Source: an uncultured Eubacteriales bacterium | Lineage (GTDB): Bacteria > Bacillota > Clostridia > Oscillospirales > CAG-272 | NCBI GenBank assembly: GCA_900546315.1 | Contig: URCP01000058.1 | Location: 1 to 18,384, forward strand | Length of the DNA stretch: 18,384 nucleotides | Direction: 5' to 3' | Shown here: positions 1 to 6,737 of the stretch, in pieces | Layout: the number at the start of each line of letters is the position of its first letter | Numbering within the stretch: position 1 is the first letter of the stretch | Translations under genes and position numbers: made by a program | Notes under the pieces: model-generated | Told to the model about the DNA's origin: nothing | Databases searched by the model: none | What the model saw: only the letters and a program-made list of their open reading frames with translations

Positions 1-39
1 CCCCCCCCGCCCCCCTCCTTTTCTCAAACTTTATACATA
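1..39. other. C-rich low-complexity window edge
   Basis: Bases 1-18 are almost entirely C (eight Cs, a G, six Cs, then TCC). Read on the minus strand this lies just downstream of the trkH-like stop codon. There the sequence runs AAAAGGAGG and then into a G run, so a ribosome site for a following gene (trkA/ktrA would be usual) may lie here. The long G run makes either a contig edge or a sequencing artefact possible. Confidence 0.4.
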
Positions 40-1455
40 TCAGCCTATCAGAAGATCAGCGTCCGGATAAGATATACAGCTGTCGCGGCGCGCCTGACTC
101 AACATTATCGAATAAGTCACGGTCAGGATGCCCACGCGTCCGAAGAACATCAGCAGCATATCCACCACCATAGAAAACGCCGACAGATACGGAGACAGCG
201 AAAGCGACAGACCAACCGTCGATATCGCCGAGATTGTCTCATACATGCTTGTCATCAGCGGCACGCCCTCTCTTGCCGAGATGAGAAGCCCGCCGAACAA
301 TCCAGCCGACAGGTTTATTGTCAGCACAGTTATCGCTCTGACTACCATATCCGACGGAATTCTCCGCTTCGAGAACCGTATCTCGGATCTTCCCGCCGCC
401 GAGCACATCACAGCCATCACAATGACCCCGAGCGTACCGACCTTCACGCCGCCCGCGGTGGAGCCGGAAGCGCCGCCGATCAGCATCAGGAACATACAGA
501 TGAGTTTCGACGAGTCCGTAAGCGCCGTATTGCCGATCAGGTCAATTCCCGCCGTACGTGTCGTCACCGACTGGAACAGGCTCTGGAATATCTTTTCGCC
601 CGTGTTCATTCCGCCGATGGTATCCGCGTTGTTCCATTCGAAGAACGCGATGAGCGCCGTTCCGGAAAGGATCAGCACAGCCGTCACACGCAGAACAAGC
701 TTCGTGTATACAGACAGGCTCTTGTGTCTGAGAACAAGATTCACAATATCGTCCCATACGATGAATCCTATCCCGCCAAGCACGATAAGAGCAATAAGCG
801 TGCCTCCGACAAGATGATCATGCCTGAATCCGTCGAACCCGTCAAGCAGGTCGAACCCCGCGTTGCAGAAAGCGGACACCGAATGGAACACACCGTACCA
901 TATTCCCTTGGCCGGCCCGAAAACAGGCACGAATCTCACTGACAATATAACGGCTCCGACGCCTTCTATCAGCGCTGTCCCCCGCAGTATCCGTTTTACG
1001 AGCCGGACCATCCCGCACGCGGCGTTCATCCCGAGCGCCTGAGACGCGACAAGTCTCTCTCTCGGGGTAATCTGCCGTTTAATTAAGACGGACAGCATGA
1101 CGGCGAGCGTCATGAACCCGAGCCCGCCGATCTGTATCAGCACGATTATCACAATCTGCCCAAAAAGGCTCCAGTAAGCCCCGGTCGGCAGAACGGTCAG
1201 ACCGGTGACGCATGTCGCGCTGACAGACGTGAAAAACGCCTTGACAGGCGAAGTGAACACCCTCTCCCGGGAAGCCGCCGGAAGCATCAGAAGCAGTGCG
1301 CCGACGACAATCAGAAGCGCGAAGCCGATAATTATTATCTCAGCTCCGGAAAGCCTCCGTCCGGAGGTCGTGCGGAGCTTCTTTTTGATATTCACACGCT
1401 TTGACGCGAGCATGGAAGCGACCTTCTCCTCGTCGGGAAGCGTCCGTTTTTTCAT
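40..1455 (-). CDS. TrkH/KtrB-family potassium uptake channel subunit
   Basis: This is the membrane channel subunit of a Trk/Ktr-type potassium uptake system. The 471-residue product has a basic N-terminal tail of about 37 residues followed by a series of hydrophobic helices. Four pore-loop repeats typical of the family are visible: SVSATCVTGLTV near residues 77-88, SAFCNAGFDLL, SVTTRTAGIDLI, and ISAISTVGLSLSL near the C-terminus, each with the conserved selectivity-filter glycine. The length fits the family (about 440-480). The ATG start is preceded by GAAAGGATT at suitable spacing, and the stop is TGA. The cytoplasmic RCK partner (TrkA/KtrA) is not in the window. It may lie just beyond the left edge, where a ribosome-site-like AAAAGGAGG follows the stop. 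I cannot decide between TrkH and KtrB, so I give no symbol. Confidence 0.93.
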   Translation of the reverse strand: MKKRTLPDEEKVASMLASKRVNIKKKLRTTSGRRLSGAEIIIIGFALLIVVGALLLMLPAASRERVFTSPVKAFFTSVSATCVTGLTVLPTGAYWSLFGQIVIIVLIQIGGLGFMTLAVMLSVLIKRQITPRERLVASQALGMNAACGMVRLVKRILRGTALIEGVGAVILSVRFVPVFGPAKGIWYGVFHSVSAFCNAGFDLLDGFDGFRHDHLVGGTLIALIVLGGIGFIVWDDIVNLVLRHKSLSVYTKLVLRVTAVLILSGTALIAFFEWNNADTIGGMNTGEKIFQSLFQSVTTRTAGIDLIGNTALTDSSKLICMFLMLIGGASGSTAGGVKVGTLGVIVMAVMCSAAGRSEIRFSKRRIPSDMVVRAITVLTINLSAGLFGGLLISAREGVPLMTSMYETISAISTVGLSLSLSPYLSAFSMVVDMLLMFFGRVGILTVTYSIMLSQARRDSCISYPDADLLIG

Positions 1456-1521
1456 TGTTCGGAATCCTTTCGATCATCCGCGGCGTCGGGAAAATACCCG
1501 CACTGCGGAATGCCATATATC

Positions 1522-1550
1522 ATTATACGCGGCGCCGCGCAATTCGTTCG
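1522..1550 (-). promoter_or_regulatory. possible promoter for the trkH-like gene
   Basis: On the minus strand a perfect TATAAT lies at 1522-1527, about 67 bases before the trkH-like start codon. The matching -35 position (CGAACG) is poor and the TGTGN extension of the other promoters here is absent. The 10-bp palindrome GCGGCGCCGC sits immediately upstream of the -10. This is a weak call. Confidence 0.3.
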
Positions 1551-1561
1551 TTTCAGTCGGG

Positions 1562-2344
1562 TTAGTCAAGCGCGAGCCGCACCGAGAGCGGATAGTGATC
1601 GGACGGATACTCGCCGTCATACGACGTCCGCACGATCTTCGCCGAGATCAGCGAGAACTCCGGCGTCGCGAAGATATAATCTATCCTTCTCGAGCCCATC
1701 CCGCCCTTGTAGAAGTGGAATGTTCCACCTGCCTCGCCCTCGGCTATTCCGGTGAGCTTGACATTGTCAAAGCCGTACCCGTCCGCCAGAAGTCTGAGAC
1801 TTTTCGCCCCGGGCTTCGTGTTGAAGTCTCCCATAAGAAGCGTCGGGAGCGGTTCCTTCTTCTGTCTCTCGGATATCTGACGGCAGATGAGCCGCAGTTG
1901 CGCGCACCGCGCCGCCTCGCTCGAGACATCGAGGTGAGTGTTGAACACCCTGACGCGCCGCTCGCCGACCTTCACCTCGGCGACCGTGCATATTCGCGGG
2001 AATATCCACGCGAGCGGTGACATCAGTGAAAACAGCCGATGATTCTTCTTTGCCAGCCAGAACGTGCCGTCGTATGAAACCTTGAGCCCGTTCTTCACCG
2101 CGATGTCCGAGTGCTCGTCAAGAAAACCGCCGCCCCTTCCGAGTCCGACGAGATTATATTCATGAAGCTCGTTCTCAAAGTCCCTGCGCATCAGCGGAGT
2201 CAGCTCCTGCACGCCGATGATGTCCGAGCCGAGCTCCCGCATCATCCGAAGAACGAGCGCGCGGCGTCTCTTCCATTTGTGTATGCCCATGCCGAACAGT
2301 GAGCTCTTCAGGTTGAACGTCGCGATATCTATTATGGTTCCCAC
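1562..2344 (-). CDS. endonuclease/exonuclease/phosphatase-fold hydrolase
   Basis: The 260-residue product spans the metal-dependent EEP (DNase I-like) fold. It carries the family's signature residues in order: ATFNLK (Asn11), VQEL with metal-binding Glu47, FNTHLD with His137, MGDFNTKP with Asp173 and Asn175, RRIDYIF with Asp222, and the terminal SDHYP with the Asp249-His250 pair. There is no signal peptide or membrane segment, so it should be cytoplasmic. Members cleave phosphodiester or phosphomonoester bonds in nucleic acids, lipids or small molecules, and the substrate cannot be read from the sequence. The start is GTG, set by the fold beginning at once after it and by lack of an in-frame ATG upstream. 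The ribosome site is weak (GGAAAG about 15 bases away). It is the upstream neighbour of the trkH-like gene, 106 bases apart, and is divergent from hom. Confidence 0.9.
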   Translation of the reverse strand: MGTIIDIATFNLKSSLFGMGIHKWKRRRALVLRMMRELGSDIIGVQELTPLMRRDFENELHEYNLVGLGRGGGFLDEHSDIAVKNGLKVSYDGTFWLAKKNHRLFSLMSPLAWIFPRICTVAEVKVGERRVRVFNTHLDVSSEAARCAQLRLICRQISERQKKEPLPTLLMGDFNTKPGAKSLRLLADGYGFDNVKLTGIAEGEAGGTFHFYKGGMGSRRIDYIFATPEFSLISAKIVRTSYDGEYPSDHYPLSVRLALD

Positions 2345-2381
2345 TTTTTGTACATCTTGCTTTCCGAAATGTTCTTTTTCT

Positions 2382-2410
2382 ATTATACCACAAGGGTGAT
2401 AATTGTTATA
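2382..2410 (-). promoter_or_regulatory. promoter for the EEP-fold hydrolase gene
   Basis: On the minus strand TATAAT lies at 2382-2387, preceded by TGTGG (an extended -10). The -35 position (TATAAC, 17 bases upstream) is poor, so the extended -10 probably carries the activity. Confidence 0.5.
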
Positions 2411-2449
2411 TATTTATATGTAAAATTACTGTGATATTTTGAACATGAA

Positions 2450-2521
2450 AGAAATTCAGCGCGCTAAAAGACAATATGCTCGCAAAACACCGCGTCGGAG
2501 CACAGAATTTCAGCGTGTTAT
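2450..2521. repeat. pair of 18-base direct repeats upstream of hom
   Basis: AGAAATTCAGCGCGCTAA (2450-2467) recurs as AGAATTTCAGCGTGTTAT (2504-2521), 14 of 18 bases matching, 54 bases start to start. Both lie between the divergent promoters. A role as a regulator binding site is possible but unproven. Confidence 0.35.
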
Positions 2522-2535
2522 ATTCGCGATTCGTC

Positions 2536-2564
2536 TTGAAATACGACGGAATTTGTGGTATAAT
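2536..2564 (+). promoter_or_regulatory. promoter for hom
   Basis: TTGAAA at 2536-2541, a 17-base spacer ending in TGTGG, and a perfect TATAAT at 2559-2564. It lies about 47 bases before the hom start codon. Confidence 0.85.
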
Positions 2565-2610
2565 TATTTTATCGGGCATTAACCGAACTAAAACATAAGG
2601 AACGATTGTT

Positions 2611-3798
2611 ATGATAAATATCGCAATATTCGGTTTCGGCGTGGTCGGCGGCGGCACAGCCGAGGTTCTCACCGAGAACGCCTCCCTCATCGCGTCGCGC
2701 GTCGGGGAACCGATCAACATCAAATATATCCTCGATCTCAGAGACTTCCCGGACAGCCCCTTCCGCGACTGCGTCGTTCACGACATAGACATCATTCTGA
2801 ACGACCCGGAAGTGAAGATCTGCGCCGAGCTCATGGGCGGCTCGCATCCGGCATATGAGTTCTCGGTCCGCGCCATGAAGGCGGGCAAGAGTGTCGTCAC
2901 CTCCAACAAGGAAGTCGTCGCGAACTTCGGACCGGAGCTCCTTAAGACTGCGGACGAGTGCGGCGTGCGTTACCTCTTTGAGGCGAGCGTCGGCGGCGGC
3001 ATACCCGTCATCCACCCGATAGGAAGCTGTCTCACCGCGAACGATATCTCCGAGGTCGACGGCATCCTCAACGGCACCACGAACTATATCCTCACCGAGA
3101 TGTTCTCGAAGGGGAAGGATTTTGACTCGGCTCTGAAGGAAGCTCAGGAAAAGGGCTACGCTGAAAGAAACCCCTCCGCCGACGTCGACGGCATCGACGC
3201 CTGCCGCAAGATCTCAATCCTCTCCGCGATAGCGTTCGGAAGTCTCGTCCAGCCGGAGGAGATCAGCACCGAGGGCATACGCAATGTGACCGCCGCGGAC
3301 GTCGCGAACGCGAAGAAAATCGGCGCCGCGATAAAGCTCATCGGCAGAGCCGTAAAGGTCGGAGACAAAATCTCCGCCTGTGTCGCGCCCATGTTCGTCC
3401 GTGAGACGAACCCGCTCGCCGGTATCATCGGGGTCTACAACGGAATACTCGTCAACGGCAACGCAATAGGCGACGTGATGTTCTACGGTCGCGGCGCCGG
3501 AAAGCTTCCGACCGCGAGCGCCGTTGTCTCGGATATAATCGAGATCGCGATGTATCTCAACCACCCTGTCCGCCCGTATCACGTCTGGAACCGCCTCCCG
3601 AAAGAGAGCATACTTTCCGCCGACGAGATCCCCTCGAAGTTCTGCCTGCGTTTTGACACGAAGCCGGGGACCCTGCCGGAAAGCGTCACCGTCATCACTG
3701 ACGAGCCGTCGGACTTCGCTATAGTGACAAGCGAAATGACACCCGCCGAGTTGAAAAAGAAGTTTGACGGAAACTACACCCAGTACAGAATACTCTGA
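2611..3798 (+). CDS. hom: homoserine dehydrogenase
   Basis: It reduces aspartate semialdehyde to homoserine with NAD(P)H, the branch point to threonine, methionine and isoleucine. The 395-residue protein begins with a Rossmann fold (GFGVVGGG, residues 8-15). Conserved Lys100 sits in TSNKEV, followed by EASVGGGIPVI (124-134), NGTTNYIL (154-161) and the family signature around GYAERNPSADVDG (182-194) with Asp196 and catalytic Lys200. The ATG is preceded by AAGGAA at 8 bases. The usual C-terminal ACT regulatory domain is represented only by a short tail (about residues 340-395, starting FCLRFDTKPGTLPES), shorter than the 430-residue Bacillus type, so feedback control by threonine may be reduced. 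It stands alone, with its own promoter and terminator and no thrB or thrC beside it. Confidence 0.96.
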   Translation: MINIAIFGFGVVGGGTAEVLTENASLIASRVGEPINIKYILDLRDFPDSPFRDCVVHDIDIILNDPEVKICAELMGGSHPAYEFSVRAMKAGKSVVTSNKEVVANFGPELLKTADECGVRYLFEASVGGGIPVIHPIGSCLTANDISEVDGILNGTTNYILTEMFSKGKDFDSALKEAQEKGYAERNPSADVDGIDACRKISILSAIAFGSLVQPEEISTEGIRNVTAADVANAKKIGAAIKLIGRAVKVGDKISACVAPMFVRETNPLAGIIGVYNGILVNGNAIGDVMFYGRGAGKLPTASAVVSDIIEIAMYLNHPVRPYHVWNRLPKESILSADEIPSKFCLRFDTKPGTLPESVTVITDEPSDFAIVTSEMTPAELKKKFDGNYTQYRIL

Positions 3799-3830
3799 TA
3801 TATTTTCCGGGAAATAAACCGGCATATCAG

Positions 3831-3870
3831 ACCGACCGCCATGCCCTCATTGGCACGGCGGTCGGTTTTT
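3831..3870 (+). terminator. Rho-independent terminator of hom
   Basis: Arms 3831-3845 and 3852-3866 form a 15-bp stem with one mismatch and a 6-base loop, followed by a T run. It begins 33 bases after the hom stop codon. Confidence 0.92.
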
Positions 3871-3881
3871 CATTAAATCGC

Positions 3882-3913
3882 AAAGGCTCTCCGCACGTGT
3901 GCGGAGAGCCTTT
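3882..3913 (-). terminator. terminator of the rpmG-rplA operon
   Basis: A perfect 15-bp inverted repeat (3882-3896 and 3899-3913, centre GT). On the minus strand the stem ends in CCTTT followed by a weakly T-rich stretch. It lies 27 bases past the rplA stop and is back to back with the hom terminator. Confidence 0.85.
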
Positions 3914-3940
3914 CCATGACAATTACCTTATTGCGGGAAA

Positions 3941-4633
3941 TCAGCCGAGCTTAGCGTAGTTGATCTTGATGCCAGGGCCCATAGTGGACGCGATGACACA
4001 GCTCTTTATATACTGACCCTTGGTAGCAGCCGGCTTAGCCTTGATGATAGCGCCGAGGAGAGTGTTGAAGTTCTCCGCGAGCTTCTCAGGACCGAAGGAC
4101 GCCTTGCCGATCGGGCAGTGGATGATGTTGGTCTTGTCGAGACGATACTCGATCTTACCAGCCTTAGCTTCCTTGACAGCCTTAGCAACGTCCATAGTGA
4201 CGGTGCCTGCCTTCGGGTTCGGCATGAGTCCCTTAGGACCGAGGATCTTACCGAGACGGCCAATAACGCCCATCATATCCGGGGTAGCGATGATGATGTC
4301 GAAGTCGAACCAGTTTTCCTGCTGGATCTTCGCGACATAATCCTCAGCGCCGACAAAATCAGCGCCTGCCTCTTCAGCGGCCTTAGCTCTGTCGCCCTTC
4401 GCGAAGACGAGGGTGCGGACAGTCTTACCGGTACCGTTCGGGAGAACGACCGCGCCGCGGACCTGCTGGTCTGCGTGACGGGAGTCGACGCCGAGACGGA
4501 CGTGAACTTCGATGGTCTCATCGAACTTTGCCTTTGCGGTCTGGCAGACAAGGTTCAGAGCGTCAGCGGAGTCATAGAGCTTTGCTTTTTCGATCAGCTT
4601 CGCGCTGTCTGTATATTTCTTTCCGTTAGACAT
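3941..4633 (-). CDS. rplA: 50S ribosomal protein L1
   Basis: It forms the L1 stalk of the large ribosomal subunit, near the tRNA exit site. In many bacteria it also represses its own operon by binding the mRNA leader. The 230-residue product has the full family length. It shows the conserved core GPKGLMPNPKAGTVT near residues 140-155, VRGAVVLPNGTGK in the N-terminal half, and a closing STMGPGIKIN. The ATG has a strong AGGAGG ribosome site. It lies 14 bases after rplK. Unusually, a terminator follows at once, so rplJ, rplL and rpoB are not downstream here. Confidence 0.98.
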   Translation of the reverse strand: MSNGKKYTDSAKLIEKAKLYDSADALNLVCQTAKAKFDETIEVHVRLGVDSRHADQQVRGAVVLPNGTGKTVRTLVFAKGDRAKAAEEAGADFVGAEDYVAKIQQENWFDFDIIIATPDMMGVIGRLGKILGPKGLMPNPKAGTVTMDVAKAVKEAKAGKIEYRLDKTNIIHCPIGKASFGPEKLAENFNTLLGAIIKAKPAATKGQYIKSCVIASTMGPGIKINYAKLG

Positions 4634-4647
4634 TGTATAACTCCTCC

Positions 4648-5073
4648 TTATTCCTCAACAGTAATGCCCATGCTGCGCGCGGTTCCGGCGATCATGCTCA
4701 TCGCGGTCTCAAGCGAGCCTGCGTTGAGGTCGGGCATCTTGGTTTCGGCGATCTGCTTCACCTGTTCCTTGGTCAGCTTTGCGACCTTGGTCTTGTTCGG
4801 CGTAGGAGAAGCGGACTCGATTCCGCACGCCTTCTTGATGAGGACAGGAGCCGGCGGAGTCTTTGTAATGAAGGAGAAGGAACGGTCAGCGTAAACGGTG
4901 ATGACGACCGGGATGATGAGACCGATATCCTTTTTGGTTCTCTCGTTGAATTCCTTGGTGAATACCGGAATTGCGAGACCGTAAGCACCCAGCGCAGGAC
5001 CTACAGGCGGCGCGGGAGTAGCCTTGCCAGCCGGCAGCTGCAGTTTGATGTAGCCAGTAATTTTCTTTGCCAT
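4648..5073 (-). CDS. rplK: 50S ribosomal protein L11
   Basis: It is the base protein of the GTPase-associated centre of the large subunit and binds 23S rRNA. The 141-residue product is the normal length. It has the N-terminal KLQLPAGKATPAPPVGPALG motif (split here at residues 9-28) whose prolines carry the antibiotic-contact region, and ends in ARSMGITVEE. The reading frame is open upstream to 5154, but the start is placed at 5073. GGAGGTG precedes that ATG, and MAKKITGY is the family's usual beginning. It pairs with rplA 14 bases downstream. The unusually long gap upstream (to nusG) holds structured RNA and suggests leader control. Confidence 0.98.
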   Translation of the reverse strand: MAKKITGYIKLQLPAGKATPAPPVGPALGAYGLAIPVFTKEFNERTKKDIGLIIPVVITVYADRSFSFITKTPPAPVLIKKACGIESASPTPNKTKVAKLTKEQVKQIAETKMPDLNAGSLETAMSMIAGTARSMGITVEE

Positions 5074-5251
5074 GATAAATGCACCTCCGTATTGTGGTAG
5101 AAGCGTCGCCGTCGGATATGACCGCTCTCCGGTACGACAGACATTCAGACACAAGCCATCTGGTCATGTGCTGAAAGCCCCGTGATCCGGCGCTCGTTAT
5201 ACCCGCACCATGCGGCGCGGCGCGTCTTTTTCGACGCAAGATTTTAATAGC

Positions 5252-5303
5252 GGGAGAATTTTGATTGTGGAAAGCCGCTCCTGCGGCCGATTCTCCCTCC
5301 CAC
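5252..5303 (-). promoter_or_regulatory. candidate structured rplK-rplA mRNA leader (pseudoknot)
   Basis: The RNA read on the minus strand begins with GUGGGA (5303-5298), which can pair with UUCCAC (5272-5267). The directly adjoining GGGAGAAU (5297-5290) can pair with AUUCUCCC (5259-5252). The two stems cross, giving an H-type pseudoknot, and a GCCGC/GCGGC hairpin (5287-5274) fills its loop. Further hairpins follow: GCGTC/GACGC (5237-5222) and CCGCA/TGCGG (5215-5203). The whole nusG-rplK gap is 286 bases without a gene or clear promoter. L1 binding to its own leader is known in other bacteria; that this element is such a site is inference. Confidence 0.45.
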
Positions 5304-5359
5304 GTCATGAGGGGAAAGCACAGGCGGGATATCCCCGACTCTGACTTTTTATAACTTCC

Positions 5360-5923
5360 TCATTCTTCGGCAAGCTTGATATCCTTCGCGTCGAGCTCGA
5401 ACGGAGTATCTCTGCCAAACATATTCGCGATGACCGTGACCTTCTTGAGGTCCTCCGAGATCTCTCTCAGCGTGCCCTTTGTTCCCTTGAGCGCGCCGTC
5501 CTTGATCTCCACGGTATCTCCGACCTTGAAGCTTACGACTTCCTTCGTCTCGGGGGTCTCAATGCCCATTGCGGCGACCTCCGCATCAGAAAGAGCCGTC
5601 GGCTTCGAGCCGGGCCCGACAAAGCCTGTAACGCCGCTGATATTCCTGACGACATGCCAAGTCTCGTCAGTCATGACCATCTTTACAAGCACATAGCTCG
5701 GGAAAATTTTCTCTTCGACGACAAGATCCTTGCCGTCCTTTCCGGCGCCGACCTCGACGTGCGTCTCAACGGGTATGCGGATGTCGACTATCTTGTCGTG
5801 CAGTCCGCGGTTCTCGATGATCTTCTCAAGGTTGGTCTTCACCTTGTTCTCGTAGCCGGAATAGGTGTGCGCGACGTACCAGCGCTTTTCGCCGGTGACG
5901 TCGATAAGATCGTTCATTCCCAA
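5360..5923 (-). CDS. nusG: transcription termination/antitermination factor NusG
   Basis: It binds RNA polymerase and modulates pausing, termination and coupling to translation. The 187-residue product has the N-terminal NGN domain, opening WYVAHTYSGYENKVKTNLEK and containing EEKIFPSYVLVKM and GVTGFVG. A linker leads to the C-terminal KOW domain (FKVGDTVEIKDGALKGTKGT, and ANMFGRDTPFELD). The start is probably TTG at 5923: AAGGGG lies about 11 bases before it, while the ATG two codons later (5917) would be 17 bases away. The ribosome site overlaps the secE stop codon (TAAGGGG), indicating close coupling. Confidence 0.97.
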   Translation of the reverse strand: MGMNDLIDVTGEKRWYVAHTYSGYENKVKTNLEKIIENRGLHDKIVDIRIPVETHVEVGAGKDGKDLVVEEKIFPSYVLVKMVMTDETWHVVRNISGVTGFVGPGSKPTALSDAEVAAMGIETPETKEVVSFKVGDTVEIKDGALKGTKGTLREISEDLKKVTVIANMFGRDTPFELDAKDIKLAEE

Positions 5924-5938
5924 GGCGATCGTTACCCC

Positions 5939-6226
5939 TTATATGAGTTTTCCGAGAGCTGTAAGCCCAGCGGAGAACGCAAAATCGAGTATTCCGACGC
6001 CGAGGCTCACCACAATCACCGACACCGCGACGAGTATCGTGTTATTGAGGGTCTGCTTCGGAGTGGACCAGACGACCTTCTTGAGTTCGCTCTTGTACTC
6101 GCGGAAGAACTTCGCGGTACGCTTGCCGAACGAATCCTTTTTCTTTGCGGGAACGGACTTGTCCGCCTTTGCCGGCTTATCAGCCCTTGCCTCGGCGACC
6201 TCAGTCTTCTTCTCAGTGTCTGCCAT
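5939..6226 (-). CDS. secE: preprotein translocase subunit SecE
   Basis: It is the small essential subunit of the SecYEG protein-export channel. The 95-residue product has a charged Ala/Lys-rich N-terminal extension (1-33). Next comes the amphipathic cytoplasmic helix with the family core FFREYKSELKKVVWSTPKQT (40-59), then a single membrane span (about 63-86). This is the single-span form usual in Gram-positives. The start codon has a strong GGAGGG site. It lies 17 bases after rpmG and is translationally close to nusG. Confidence 0.97.
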   Translation of the reverse strand: MADTEKKTEVAEARADKPAKADKSVPAKKKDSFGKRTAKFFREYKSELKKVVWSTPKQTLNNTILVAVSVIVVSLGVGILDFAFSAGLTALGKLI

Positions 6227-6243
6227 TTAAGTTCCCTCCGTAA

Positions 6244-6393
6244 TTACTTCGTTTCCTTGTGGAGCGTATGCTTGCGGCAGAATTTGCAGTACTTGTTCAT
6301 TTCAAGTCTGTCGGGGTCATTCTTCTTGTTCTTGGTCGTGTCGTAGTTTCTCTGCTTGCATTCGCTGCACGCCAGTGTGATCTTGACTCTCAT
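6244..6393 (-). CDS. rpmG: 50S ribosomal protein L33
   Basis: A 49-residue gene, first of the operon. The product begins MRVKITLACSECKQRNY and has the zinc-binding form of L33, with Cys9, Cys12, Cys36 and Cys39 in two CxxC pairs, ending CRKHTLHKETK. The ATG has a GGGAGGTG ribosome site at good spacing. Its position before secE and nusG is conserved in Firmicutes. The four-cysteine form is the one generally paired with zinc-replete growth; whether a cysteine-free paralogue exists elsewhere cannot be seen here. Confidence 0.97.
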   Translation of the reverse strand: MRVKITLACSECKQRNYDTTKNKKNDPDRLEMNKYCKFCRKHTLHKETK

Positions 6394-6588
6394 TATTTCG
6401 GCACCTCCCGATTAGTTTGCGGCGCCAAGCGCCGTGTATTTGCTTCCGCGGGACAGGCATGACGCCCCGCAAAGCACGTACCTCCCTCGACCGGATACGC
6501 GAGATCTGTAAAACAAACGTCGCATGAGCTCAGCATCCGCCGGTTCCGCGGCAGGAACGGCGCAAAAAAAGAACCCTCCGACAGAGGT
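6394..6588 (-). promoter_or_regulatory. ~195-nt untranslated leader of the rpmG operon
   Basis: Between the predicted transcription start and the rpmG ATG there is no credible gene. The RNA opens with a short GC-rich hairpin (CCTC/GAGG) followed by TTCTTTTTTT, resembling a weak attenuator, then a longer stem (GCCGTTCC with GGAACCGGC). Near the ribosome site is a GGCGC/GCGCC hairpin. I see no tRNA. Confidence 0.4.
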
Positions 6589-6594
6589 ATACAT

Positions 6595-6623
6595 ATTATA
6601 TCACACTTTCTCCGTTTTGTCAA
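6595..6623 (-). promoter_or_regulatory. consensus promoter of the rpmG-secE-nusG-rplK-rplA operon
   Basis: On the minus strand TTGACA (6618-6623) and TATAAT (6595-6600) are both perfect. They are separated by 17 bases ending in TGTGA, which also matches the extended -10. Such strength suits a ribosomal operon. Confidence 0.95.
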
Positions 6624-6678
6624 GTATCTGCGCAAATTTTTAAGCCATTCCGGAGAAAATTCCTTCCCGTCCGGAAAC

Positions 6679-6719
6679 AAAAGCGCTGCCGCTGACCAAA
6701 GCCGACGGCAGACGCTTTT
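6679..6719 (-). terminator. terminator of asnS
   Basis: On the minus strand AAAAGCGTCTGCCG pairs with CGGCAGCGCTTTT, with one bulged T, and is followed by TTTTG and TTTCC. It begins 18 bases after the asnS stop. Confidence 0.85.
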
Positions 6720-6737
6720 ACATTTTCTTTTACAAAA

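Noticed and set aside
1205..2020. Long plus-strand open frame of 271 codons
   Set aside because: It lies antisense across the trkH-like and EEP genes, has no ribosome site or known motif, and is explained by the high GC of the real genes.
5101..5154. Upstream extension of the rplK frame by 27 codons
   Set aside because: The ribosome site and the universal MAKK start both place initiation at 5073, and the extension crosses the structured leader.
6394..6737. tRNA gene in the region upstream of rpmG
   Set aside because: No cloverleaf or GTTCRANNC T-loop was found on either strand.
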